From a virus, in the IMG/VR virus record IMGVR_UViG_3300030450_002944, positions 17,308 through 81,307 of that record: a stretch of 64,000 nucleotides of DNA. One strand, written 5' to 3'. A program made the position numbers and the translations under genes. Below the pieces are notes generated by a model. It searched no databases. It saw only the letters and a program-made list of their open reading frames with translations, and was not told where the DNA came from. Shown here piece by piece: positions 1-5,737 of this stretch. Numbering within the stretch: position 1 is the first letter of the stretch; every line of letters starts with the position of its first letter.

Positions 1-1
1 T

Positions 2-247
2 GATGAAGATGAACCTGATGATAGTGCATGGAACTTAGAAACTGTTGGTCATATCGGAATAATCTTTCCTATGCAAAGAACATTTCCAATCGAGGAATTT
101 AGTTGTTTAAGTGGTGGTGGAAAAGTATGTTATTTATGCTTAGATACAATTACTTACAAATGGGCAGTTGATGAGGGTTGTCCACATATTCAAATTAAAG
201 AAAATGGTAAATGGGTAACTCAATACGATAGCAGTTTTTTTGGTTAG
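2..247 (+). CDS. Hypothetical protein, 5' truncated
   Basis: Open frame of 81 codons running in from before the window and ending in TAG at 245-247. The visible part begins with acidic residues and contains a CYLC pair and later single cysteines, so a small metal-binding fold is possible but not shown. Its stop codon forms the first three bases of a promoter repeat (TAGGGTATTGACTTA) that starts the next operon. No family recognised. Confidence 0.7.
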   Translation, partial: DEDEPDDSAWNLETVGHIGIIFPMQRTFPIEEFSCLSGGGKVCYLCLDTITYKWAVDEGCPHIQIKENGKWVTQYDSSFFG

Positions 248-251
248 GGTA

Positions 252-281
252 TTGACTTAACTATATCAAATATGTTATATT
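252..281 (+). promoter_or_regulatory. Sigma70-type promoter P1
   Basis: TTGACT at 252-257, an 18-bp spacer, then TATATT at 276-281 preceded by ATATGT. It lies 31 bp before the start codon at 313 and begins the first complete operon. The 15-mer TAGGGTATTGACTTA at 245-259 recurs exactly at 2215-2229 and 3492-3506. Confidence 0.8.
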
Positions 282-312
282 GATTATAACAACGAAAACT
301 AAAGGAGAAAAT

Positions 313-747
313 ATGGCTCTAACTTGGGACATAACAAAAGTAGATTTACCGAAAGAGGTAATATATGTAAAGAATGATGAGGGAGAAGAAAACCTAAATC
401 CAATTACTTGGTCAATTATTTGGTCAACAATCTTTCTTGGTATGAATGAACTTACCGAGAAGAACCTAAATGATTGGCACAGACGAATGAAACAATTAGA
501 AATGTGTGGAATGGGATTGCTTGGAGAAAAAGATAGTGATGTAAAACGTATGCCTAATCTAAGAGAACTCAAATTACACATTGGTTTAAAGACAAATGGT
601 TCTTTGATTAAAAAAGGTTCAGCATGGAATAGAGAATTAGTAAGACAAATTAATATGACTACTGATGAGATTGTTAAAAAAGAAAGAACAGAATTAGCAG
701 AAGTCGAACAAGTTGTAATAACTGATGATGAGGAAAATGATGAATAA
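313..747 (+). CDS. Hypothetical protein (144 aa)
   Basis: First gene of the P1 operon. ATG 313 is chosen because AAAGGAG lies 6 bases upstream; the open frame extends back to a TTG at 280, but that lies inside the promoter. Mixed helical sequence with a Trp-rich patch near residues 33-37 and a very acidic C-terminus (TDDEENDE). No family recognised. It overlaps the next gene by 8 bases, which suggests translational coupling. Confidence 0.8.
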   Translation: MALTWDITKVDLPKEVIYVKNDEGEENLNPITWSIIWSTIFLGMNELTEKNLNDWHRRMKQLEMCGMGLLGEKDSDVKRMPNLRELKLHIGLKTNGSLIKKGSAWNRELVRQINMTTDEIVKKERTELAEVEQVVITDDEENDE

Positions 748-958
748 AGATTTATCAGAAATCAAAGTAGATGATGTAGAATTTACTAACTTAGATGATG
801 AGATTTACGATAATTTATCGTGGTATTGTGATATGAATTTAGTAGATGAAACACCAAGATTAAAAAATAAGTTCTACGAAGTTAGAAACAAGATGATTGA
901 TTTTATTGAAAGTGTAAGAGCAGAACAAGTAGAGGGCAAAGATGAAAGTAATTATTGA
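740..958 (+). CDS. Hypothetical acidic protein (72 aa)
   Basis: Starts inside the 3' end of the previous gene. Four in-frame ATGs lie at 725, 728, 737 and 740; 740 has the best spacing (6 nt) from GAGGA at 730-734. Strongly acidic and without a recognisable motif. Overlaps the next gene by 17 bases. Confidence 0.75.
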   Translation: MNKDLSEIKVDDVEFTNLDDEIYDNLSWYCDMNLVDETPRLKNKFYEVRNKMIDFIESVRAEQVEGKDESNY

Positions 959-1292
959 TTTAGAAGAGGATACTATCTACGCAGAAGATGATGAACAAGT
1001 AGAAGAAGAAATAATAATAGAAAATCCTACTGCTGAAAAGATTAAGAAATTAGTAGACTCTGGAATACCTGTTTATTGGTCTAATTGTAATTATGAAATT
1101 ATAAAAGACGAACATACTTACATGATTAAAGCAAAAACAAAAGAAGATGTTAGTCATCTTGAGGGTTATATCTTTACACTTATGGATAGTACAGGGTTCG
1201 ACAGAGGTATTCGTTACTTAGACTTAACTGACAGAGCAGACAAATTATTAAATACACATGAGAAATATTTTTATATGAGAGGGCAAAGATGA
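942..1292 (+). CDS. Hypothetical protein (116 aa)
   Basis: Acidic N-terminus followed by an alpha/beta-looking segment (SGIPVYWSNCNYEII and a long amphipathic stretch). The start is preceded by GAGGG, and the junction 16-mer AGAGGGCAAAGATGAA is repeated exactly at the next gene start. Fourth frame of the P1 operon; no family recognised. Overlaps its neighbours by a few bases on both sides. Confidence 0.8.
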   Translation: MKVIIDLEEDTIYAEDDEQVEEEIIIENPTAEKIKKLVDSGIPVYWSNCNYEIIKDEHTYMIKAKTKEDVSHLEGYIFTLMDSTGFDRGIRYLDLTDRADKLLNTHEKYFYMRGQR

Positions 1293-1489
1293 ATAAAGAA
1301 AACGAAATGGATTTACATCAAGCGATTGAGATTATTGAAATGGAAGAAAATCCAACAGAAGATGAATATAGATGTGCTTGGCAATTTTTAGTAGATAAAG
1401 GACACGCTTGGAATTTACAAGGTTGGTATGGTAGAACTGCTATGAGTTTAATTGAAAGTGGATTTATACAGGGGAGAATAACAGGATAA
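1289..1489 (+). CDS. Hypothetical protein (66 aa)
   Basis: Small helical protein. Its ATGA start overlaps the previous TGA stop, and its own stop overlaps the next start by one base, so it is part of a tightly coupled string. The mid-section looks like two helices with a tryptophan cluster (WNLQGWYGR). No family recognised. Confidence 0.75.
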   Translation: MNKENEMDLHQAIEIIEMEENPTEDEYRCAWQFLVDKGHAWNLQGWYGRTAMSLIESGFIQGRITG

Positions 1490-1776
1490 TGAGTGAAGAA
1501 GAACTAACCATACAGAAACTACATTGGGATAATATTAAAAAAGGTTATCCACATATTGCAGATGATGATGACAATAATGGATATGTCTATGGCATTGAAT
1601 ATAGTATAGGTTTGGGAGATACAGATCAACAATGGTTTAAGTCTGAAACAGAGCGAGATAGAATGGTAGAAGAAATGCTTATGGATATTTACCTAGAGAT
1701 AGAAGAACCATATCAAGTCAATCCATTCGTAACAAATTTAATACAAGAACAAATGGATAAAGGATTATTAAGATGA
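1489..1776 (+). CDS. Hypothetical acidic protein (95 aa)
   Basis: Acidic soluble protein with an Asp/Asn run near residues 24-30 (DDDDNN). The start overlaps the upstream stop (TAATGAG). No recognised domain. Expected to be co-expressed with the other small P1 operon proteins, which have the size and charge typical of early phage accessory proteins (inference). Confidence 0.75.
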   Translation: MSEEELTIQKLHWDNIKKGYPHIADDDDNNGYVYGIEYSIGLGDTDQQWFKSETERDRMVEEMLMDIYLEIEEPYQVNPFVTNLIQEQMDKGLLR

Positions 1777-1985
1777 TAGTAGATGTAAGAAGTGCTACAA
1801 GTGGATATATAGAAATTGGAGATTGGGTAGTTTATGTTGATGATAGTACAGGAGAAAGAATTATAAATTCTTGGGATAAGACTGACATAAGACTTAACAA
1901 TGAGGGGATAAAGTGTGGGGAAATAAAAGAACATACCTCAATGGGTACTAGATTAATAGACTACAAGAAAACAGGTCATGGATAA
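1773..1985 (+). CDS. Hypothetical protein (70 aa)
   Basis: Small beta-rich protein with a compact pattern, YIEIGDWVVYVDDSTGERI, resembling a small barrel. The start overlaps the preceding TGA by four bases (ATGA), so coupled translation is likely. No family recognised. Confidence 0.75.
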   Translation: MIVDVRSATSGYIEIGDWVVYVDDSTGERIINSWDKTDIRLNNEGIKCGEIKEHTSMGTRLIDYKKTGHG

Positions 1986-2217
1986 ACTATGTAGACAATT
2001 AAATAATGGTTTAACAATATTAGATGAAAACGAATTATCTGATAAGGATATAAACAACTGTGATAACTGTGGGGAATTAGACTATTATCCTAATCTTATA
2101 TGGGATAGTGATGAACTATGGTGGAGTAGTCAATATCTTTCAGATATGTCTGCTCAAAGTAAACTGAACGCTTTATGTGAAGAATGTTTTGTTCAATTAA
2201 AAGGTAGTAAAAAGTAG
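1978..2217 (+). CDS. Small protein with two CxxC pairs (79 aa)
   Basis: Contains CDNC near residue 28 and CEEC near residue 69, a spacing that could form a zinc ribbon with a long central loop (inference). Last gene of the P1 operon. Its TAG stop (2215-2217) is the first codon of the promoter repeat for the next operon, so coding and promoter sequence abut with no spacer. Confidence 0.75.
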   Translation: MDKLCRQLNNGLTILDENELSDKDINNCDNCGELDYYPNLIWDSDELWWSSQYLSDMSAQSKLNALCEECFVQLKGSKK

Positions 2218-2221
2218 GGTA

Positions 2222-2251
2222 TTGACTTATCTATTTTGATTATGCTATAAT
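2222..2251 (+). promoter_or_regulatory. Sigma70-type promoter P2
   Basis: TTGACT 2222-2227, 18-bp spacer ending in TATGC, then a perfect TATAAT at 2246-2251. The TG at 2243-2244 makes it an extended -10. Drives 2278-2718. Confidence 0.85.
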
Positions 2252-2277
2252 GATTATAGAAACTATAAAAGGAATAT

Positions 2278-2718
2278 ATGTTAAAAGATATAGAAATAAA
2301 TACTAAAAGTTTAATCACTTTAATACAGGATATCTATGATACATTTGATGCTCTTGAAAAAGATAATGAGAAAGAAAACCTCAAATGGACAATAGAGGGA
2401 AAATCAAAATCTCAACAAGCATTGATTATGACTTCTTTCTTTGAAGATATACAGAAGAAGAAAGGATTATCTGATCATTTAGTTAAGAGTTTACAGAATG
2501 ATAAATTCAAACTTACTAGAAAAATAGATAAATTGAAGAATGAAATCGCAGTATTGGAACAAGCCTACGATAATATTCAACATAAATATCTAAGCGTGGG
2601 GAGAGGAATAGATAGTACACATAGTGTATTAAAGAGATTAGCATTTGATAATAAACATCAAGTCTTTAAAGATGATATGTTAGTAAAGTTATGGAAGATT
2701 AAATCAGATTGGTATTGA
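2278..2718 (+). CDS. Hypothetical coiled-coil protein (146 aa)
   Basis: First gene after P2, with AAAGGA seven bases before the ATG. Mostly helical; residues about 75-110 (LTRKIDKLKNEIAVLEQAYD) read as a coiled coil. No catalytic motif. A small DNA- or protein-binding accessory factor is possible, but there is no positive evidence for a specific role. Confidence 0.8.
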   Translation: MLKDIEINTKSLITLIQDIYDTFDALEKDNEKENLKWTIEGKSKSQQALIMTSFFEDIQKKKGLSDHLVKSLQNDKFKLTRKIDKLKNEIAVLEQAYDNIQHKYLSVGRGIDSTHSVLKRLAFDNKHQVFKDDMLVKLWKIKSDWY

Positions 2719-2719
2719 A

Positions 2720-2860
2720 ATGCGTGGGGAAAGAGAAATAGCCAAAGACTATGACTATAACATAGTATACTGTCAATGTAATAAACCTTTATATATAGAT
2801 GATATAGATGAAGAAAACAACTTGATAGCAATATGTGAAGATACAGATTGTGAGTATTGA
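2720..2860 (+). CDS. Mini zinc-ribbon-like protein (46 aa)
   Basis: ATG is two bases after the previous stop. The translation has a CQC pair near residue 18 and Cys at 39 and 44, giving four cysteines in a 46-residue protein, which suggests metal binding (inference). Its TGA stop (2858-2860) lies inside the -35 box of promoter P3, the same stop/promoter fusion seen at the other operon ends. Confidence 0.65.
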   Translation: MRGEREIAKDYDYNIVYCQCNKPLYIDDIDEENNLIAICEDTDCEY

Positions 2861-2886
2861 CTTACCTTTTATCAATATGCTATAAT
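2857..2886 (+). promoter_or_regulatory. Sigma70-type promoter P3
   Basis: TTGACT 2857-2862, 18-bp spacer ending in ATATGC, TATAAT 2881-2886. The predicted start near 2893 is just before the closing stem of the structured RNA described next. Confidence 0.85.
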
Positions 2887-2892
2887 GATTAT

Positions 2893-3010
2893 AGATAAAA
2901 AAGTAATTGATTAGAAACAATAAAGATACGAATGATTGAGTGTTGAGCAATGTATAGTTCATTACTAATCAACTCAACTGATCGCTAGTCGCTAATCAAT
3001 TACACTAATA
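2893..3010 (+). ncRNA. Candidate structured RNA A or 5' leader (~110 nt)
   Basis: No gene lies between P3 and 3029. A perfect 12-bp closing stem pairs GTAATTGATTAG (2903-2914) with CTAATCAATTAC (2992-3003). Inside, TTGAGT/ACTCAA or GTTGAG/CTCAAC can pair. The 5' strand can also pair, over 8 bp, with an internal CTAATCAA at 2965-2972, so two mutually exclusive folds exist. It may be a stand-alone RNA or a regulatory leader of the gene at 3029. No known RNA family recognised. Confidence 0.55.
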
Positions 3011-3028
3011 AATAAGAGGTAAAAGACT

Positions 3029-3199
3029 ATGAAAATGAGTAGAGGTTTAATGGAAATTAGTATAGATGAATTTCTTGCAGATAGAAAACCATGCGAATTA
3101 CTATCAGAGTTTGGATTAGAACATAAACATACAACTGATTGTGATTTAATTGATGAAATAGTATATCAAGCGTATCTGTTAGGGGAGAGGAATAGATAG
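3029..3199 (+). CDS. Hypothetical protein (56 aa)
   Basis: Short gene directly downstream of structured RNA A. AAGAGGT (3014-3020) is a plausible ribosome site eight bases before the ATG. The protein is helical with single cysteines. It ends two bases before the next ATG, so the two genes probably form a pair. No family recognised. Confidence 0.65.
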   Translation: MKMSRGLMEISIDEFLADRKPCELLSEFGLEHKHTTDCDLIDEIVYQAYLLGERNR

Positions 3200-3200
3200 T

Positions 3201-3494
3201 ATGAAAAAATATAGAGTAATATGCAATGAGGGAACAACATTTCTTTCAAGAACATGGAAGAATGGGGAAACAGAAGAAGAAATATATGAAATTTTTGAAG
3301 ATTTCTATGAAACAGAGAATATGGGATTTGATGAAGAAATAGATGACTATATCCCAATGCCAAGAGAGTTAGATTATATTAGGGATCTATGGAATGTAAC
3401 CATAGAAGAAATAGAAGATCCTAATTACTCTGATGAAATAGGGGATTTATCTGAATGGGAATATAATAGTGGTAAAGTATCTTTATATAGATAG
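3201..3494 (+). CDS. Hypothetical acidic protein (97 aa)
   Basis: Starts two bases after the preceding stop; the ribosome site GGGGAGAGG lies in the end of that gene. Very acidic, with many Glu-Tyr and Glu-Ile pairs, suggesting a small acidic binding protein or DNA mimic (speculative). The TAG stop (3492-3494) begins the third exact copy of TAGGGTATTGACTTA. Confidence 0.75.
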   Translation: MKKYRVICNEGTTFLSRTWKNGETEEEIYEIFEDFYETENMGFDEEIDDYIPMPRELDYIRDLWNVTIEEIEDPNYSDEIGDLSEWEYNSGKVSLYR

Positions 3495-3498
3495 GGTA

Positions 3499-3528
3499 TT
3501 GACTTACCTATATACGATATGCTATAAT
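3499..3528 (+). promoter_or_regulatory. Sigma70-type promoter P4
   Basis: TTGACT 3499-3504, 18-bp spacer ending in ATATGC, TATAAT 3523-3528. A leader of about 75 nt, rich in A and T, separates it from the ATG at 3609. Confidence 0.85.
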
Positions 3529-3608
3529 AGATATATAAGGTAAATAAAGATCGATATACAGAAATAGAGTAATAAATATATAGTAAATAAAAGGTAGGTA
3601 TTGAATAT

Positions 3609-4097
3609 ATGGCTAAAACTAAGTTAAGAAAGCGAAAGCAATCTAATGGTACTTATAACCTAGAATATGACCCAATTCCAATGGATAGGGTACGAAAACA
3701 GGGAATTGAGTACATAAAAGCAACAGAATTGGTTAATGGAACTATCTTTGAGGGTAGGAAGATACCAAGTAGAATAGTATGCTTTTATAATATAAAAGAC
3801 CAAGAGATATCTTGGAAGTATAATGAGGGGAAAGCAGAGGAAGTATGTAATGGGAATACAGACTATTGTTATCTAGTTAGAGATGATATGTTCTGTCCTA
3901 ATGGATACTATCTATGTCTACCTCATAATCATATAGTGGATTGGAGAGTATCAGGATTGGATTATCACTTTCTCTCCCCACAGGAATTTGAAGAAGATGA
4001 GAAAATGACTATGGAAGAATATGGGAAAATACAGGAAAAAGACCATATTACTTCGTATGAGAATATGAAAGATAAATTTGATTATTTAAGTAAATAA
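3609..4097 (+). CDS. Hypothetical protein (162 aa)
   Basis: Basic N-terminus (KTKLRKRKQ) followed by a neutral-to-acidic domain with clustered Tyr, Cys and His (CYLVRDDMFCPNGYY, LCLPHNH). The cysteine/histidine pattern could bind metal, but the spacing matches no family known to me. Ends before a strong hairpin at 4110-4145; sole gene of the P4 unit. Confidence 0.8.
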   Translation: MAKTKLRKRKQSNGTYNLEYDPIPMDRVRKQGIEYIKATELVNGTIFEGRKIPSRIVCFYNIKDQEISWKYNEGKAEEVCNGNTDYCYLVRDDMFCPNGYYLCLPHNHIVDWRVSGLDYHFLSPQEFEEDEKMTMEEYGKIQEKDHITSYENMKDKFDYLSK

Positions 4098-4109
4098 CTT
4101 ACCTTTTAT

Positions 4110-4145
4110 AAGGGGATAGGTTTTATGGTTTTTCCCTATCCCCTT
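4110..4145 (+). terminator. Strong stem-loop after the plus-strand accessory genes
   Basis: Perfect 11-bp stem AAGGGGATAGG (4110-4120) / CCTATCCCCTT (4135-4145) with a T-rich 14-nt loop. There is no T-run after it on the plus strand. Its 3' end overlaps the -35 of the next promoter by two bases. Confidence 0.6.
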
Positions 4146-4173
4146 GACTTAGGTATAGCGAATATGTTATAAT
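4144..4173 (+). promoter_or_regulatory. Sigma70-type promoter P5
   Basis: TTGACT 4144-4149, 18-bp spacer ending in ATATGT, TATAAT 4168-4173. The only thing downstream before a T-run is structured RNA B. Confidence 0.8.
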
Positions 4174-4179
4174 AATATT

Positions 4180-4286
4180 ATAGGGTATTTAAGTATGCGA
4201 GGGTTGTCAGGGAAATTAGTAGTGAATGAACTGACCACAGAATGTGTTAATCCAACTACCCATACTTAACCACCCCCCCTTTTTTT
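4180..4286 (+). ncRNA. Candidate small structured RNA B (~105 nt)
   Basis: From the predicted start of P5 to a T7 run at 4280-4286. A closing stem pairs TTAAGTATG (4189-4197) with CATACTTAA (4261-4269). Inside, GTCAG/CTGAC and a CACA-GAA-TGTG hairpin are possible. The only open frames are trivial, so this looks like an independent small RNA with its own promoter and terminator-like end. The CCA after the stem invites a tRNA reading, but no D, anticodon or T arm fits. Confidence 0.55.
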
Positions 4287-4292
4287 CCTAAA

Positions 4293-4310
4293 GGAGTTAT
4301 ATGATATATC
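4293..4310 (+). repeat. 18-bp boundary element, copy 1
   Basis: GGAGTTATATGATATATC, the consensus form. It follows the T-run of RNA B by six bases. GATATATC is itself palindromic. First of 12 full copies spread to 10107. Confidence 0.85.
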
Positions 4311-4448
4311 AGCAGCCACCACCACAGGAGAGGAAATAGGTATATATAAGGAATGGAAAAGGAGAGGAAATGGAGAAGGAAAGGGGTGGGAAATGGAAAG
4401 GAAGGAAGGGGTCAAATGTCGCATAACTCCCCATGTGGTAGGGGGTAC
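4311..4448. other. Purine-rich spacer without a gene
   Basis: About 100 bases of almost uninterrupted G/A on the plus strand (GGAGAGGAAAT- and GGAAGGAAGGGG-like units). It ends at a 12-bp half element (4419-4430). No open frame with a ribosome site was found. The 350 bases between 4098 and 4448 hold only the hairpin, P5, RNA B, element copy 1 and this tract. Confidence 0.7.
4419..4430 (-). repeat. Left arm of 12-bp inverted repeat flanking a gene
   Basis: TCGCATAACTCC here is the exact reverse complement of GGAGTTATGCGA at 5104-5115. Both are variants of the first half of the 18-bp element (GGAGTTAT). The pair brackets the gene 4449-4928 together with its promoter and one full element. Confidence 0.7.
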
Positions 4449-4928
4449 TTAAAAGCACTCCCCTGATTGTTGCAATTCAAATATACTAGGTCCACGATCT
4501 CTATGACGTATTAAGCTCTTATAGGCTTCTTGCAATCCCCATTCATAATAGAACGATTGACCAAATGACCTTTTGCACCACACAGTTAAACCTAGCATAT
4601 CGTCAATTATAATTTCTCCCACTTCTCCGAGCCAATGTGCCAAATGATCAGAGATAAGAAAATATTGCATTACTTCTCCCTGTTTCCATTCAATAAGTGC
4701 TTCTTTAAACTCTGGCTCTTCCATGTCTGGTAGGTTTTCAGGGTCATATCCCTGTCTAAAATCTTCTATATCTTCTGATGTTATAGCGTTTTCGGTTGCT
4801 ATATATAAACTCTCGTAACTGTCGTCTTGCTCAAAGAACCTTTCGGCTACTTCGTTTACAAGATATAGTACGTTCTTATCACACCATTTCTTAAAGTCTT
4901 TATCTTCTGCTAATTTGTCGCTATTCAC
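4449..4928 (-). CDS. Hypothetical protein (159 aa)
   Basis: Soluble, acidic, mainly helical protein with a tryptophan/tyrosine-rich C-terminal third (WCKRSFGQSFYYEWGL). No recognised family. It has its own minus-strand promoter (4964-4993). The cassette is flanked by G/A tracts and a 12-bp inverted repeat, so it may have been inserted as a unit (inference). Confidence 0.8.
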   Translation of the reverse strand: MNSDKLAEDKDFKKWCDKNVLYLVNEVAERFFEQDDSYESLYIATENAITSEDIEDFRQGYDPENLPDMEEPEFKEALIEWKQGEVMQYFLISDHLAHWLGEVGEIIIDDMLGLTVWCKRSFGQSFYYEWGLQEAYKSLIRHRDRGPSIFELQQSGECF

Positions 4929-4963
4929 TTTTTACTCCTTTATTAGTTTTTACTTATATATCA

Positions 4964-4993
4964 ATAATAGCATATATAGGGGGGGTAGGTCAA
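4964..4993 (-). promoter_or_regulatory. Minus-strand promoter M1
   Basis: Read on the minus strand: TTGACC (4993-4988), 18-bp spacer, TATTAT (4969-4964), 36 bp before the start of 4449-4928. An 18-bp element sits directly upstream. Confidence 0.75.
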
Positions 4994-4998
4994 CCCCT

Positions 4999-5016
4999 GA
5001 TATATCCTATAACTCC
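4999..5016 (-). repeat. 18-bp boundary element, copy 2
   Basis: GGAGTTATAGGATATATC on the minus strand (one change from consensus), 5 bp upstream of the -35 of M1. Confidence 0.85.
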
Positions 5017-5056
5017 ACCTACTATTATTATATCATATAGGGAAGGGGTCTGTCAA

Positions 5057-5100
5057 GGGAAAAGGGAAGGAAGGGAAAAGGGAAGGAAGGGGATAGGGGG
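5057..5100 (+). repeat. Tandem 16-bp G-tract repeat with quadruplex potential
   Basis: Two exact copies of GGGAAAAGGGAAGGAA (5057-5072 and 5073-5088) followed by GGGGATAGGGGG. Four GGG runs with 2-5-nt loops could form a G-quadruplex on the plus strand (inference). Confidence 0.7.
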
Positions 5101-5103
5101 ACT

Positions 5104-5115
5104 GGAGTTATGCGA
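5104..5115 (+). repeat. Right arm of 12-bp inverted repeat
   Basis: GGAGTTATGCGA, partner of 4419-4430. It follows the G-tract repeat by a few bases, mirroring the G/A tract beside the left arm. Confidence 0.7.
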
Positions 5116-5124
5116 TTATGGGTA

Positions 5125-5145
5125 GTGGCTCAAAGAGAGAGCCAC
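5125..5145 (-). terminator. Stem-loop after 5192-5446
   Basis: Perfect 7-bp stem (GTGGCTC 5125-5131 with GAGCCAC 5139-5145) and a 7-nt loop, located 3' of the minus-strand gene 5192-5446. No clear T-run follows, so termination activity is uncertain. Confidence 0.45.
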
Positions 5146-5191
5146 CACACAATTACGCCAACCACTATTAAGATTTCCAATCAATCCCCTT

Positions 5192-5446
5192 TTACCACAT
5201 AGAGTCAAATGCTTTAACCATGTTAGCCTGTACTTCATACCTAGATGCGTCTACCTGAACGTCTTGACCATCAATTATTACATAATCAATATCATGAGCA
5301 TAGATACTACCAATTTCTGTAGCATAGCCATACACTTTAGCCATTCTGATATTACCTTTTTTGTTGTCCATCATCTCAAACTTCCAACCATTTTTTTGGT
5401 ATCCGACTGTCCCTTTTTTTATGTCATTAGGTTCAATAGTTTTCAT
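5192..5446 (-). CDS. Hypothetical small beta-rich protein (84 aa)
   Basis: Alternating hydrophobic pattern suggesting a small beta barrel (KKGTVGYQKNGWKFEMM, DIDYVIIDGQDV). AAAGGAAC precedes the ATG. Its promoter M2 lies in the 3' end of the gene upstream, so the two may be expressed both jointly and separately. No family recognised. Confidence 0.75.
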   Translation of the reverse strand: MKTIEPNDIKKGTVGYQKNGWKFEMMDNKKGNIRMAKVYGYATEIGSIYAHDIDYVIIDGQDVQVDASRYEVQANMVKAFDSMW

Positions 5447-5480
5447 AGTTCCTTTTTGCTAGTTTTTTCTTTATGTAATA

Positions 5481-5510
5481 AGTATATCATATTTGATCAC
5501 TCTATGTCAA
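5481..5510 (-). promoter_or_regulatory. Minus-strand promoter M2
   Basis: TTGACA (5510-5505), 18-bp spacer, TATACT (5486-5481). The -35 abuts the stop codon of 5502-5666, the same stop/promoter overlap as in the plus-strand operons. Confidence 0.8.
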
Positions 5511-5666
5511 CTCAATGTTTACAATTTCTTTGTCTGTTAATTTAATATTGTGTTGCTCATAAAAGTTATCTTTTACATTTTGGATAAATTCTTTTTTGGT
5601 TTCTCCATAATTATTTATCGCAAATGATAATTCTATTTCACAGAACCATTCTTTTTCTTCACTCAT
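5502..5666 (-). CDS. Hypothetical protein (54 aa)
   Basis: Small acidic protein starting 9 nt after AAAGGAGT. It begins MSEEKEWFCEIELSFAIN and ends with a Lys/Glu-rich helix. The TAG stop overlaps promoter M2. No family recognised; the clear ribosome site and own promoter (M3) support it as a gene. Confidence 0.65.
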   Translation of the reverse strand: MSEEKEWFCEIELSFAINNYGETKKEFIQNVKDNFYEQHNIKLTDKEIVNIELT

Positions 5667-5685
5667 TTTCGTACTCCTTTATTTA

Positions 5686-5715
5686 AGTATAGCATATTTG
5701 ATCATTCTATGTCAA
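5686..5715 (-). promoter_or_regulatory. Minus-strand promoter M3
   Basis: TTGACA (5715-5710), 18-bp spacer ending in ATATGC, TATACT (5691-5686), about 20 bp before the start of 5502-5666. Confidence 0.8.
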
Positions 5716-5719
5716 TAGG

Positions 5720-5737
5720 GATATATCATATAACTCC
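5720..5737 (-). repeat. 18-bp boundary element, copy 3
   Basis: Consensus GGAGTTATATGATATATC on the minus strand. It begins directly after the T-run that ends RNA D and lies 4 bp before the -35 of M3, so it sits exactly between two transcription units. Confidence 0.85.

Noticed and set aside
280-747. TTG start at 280 for the first operon gene
   Set aside because: It lies in the -10 region of P1, so it would not be in the transcript; ATG 313 has a proper ribosome site.
4189-4273. tRNA ending in CCA
   Set aside because: A CCA follows the closing stem, but the stem is 9 bp and no D-arm, anticodon arm or TTCRA-type T-loop can be placed.
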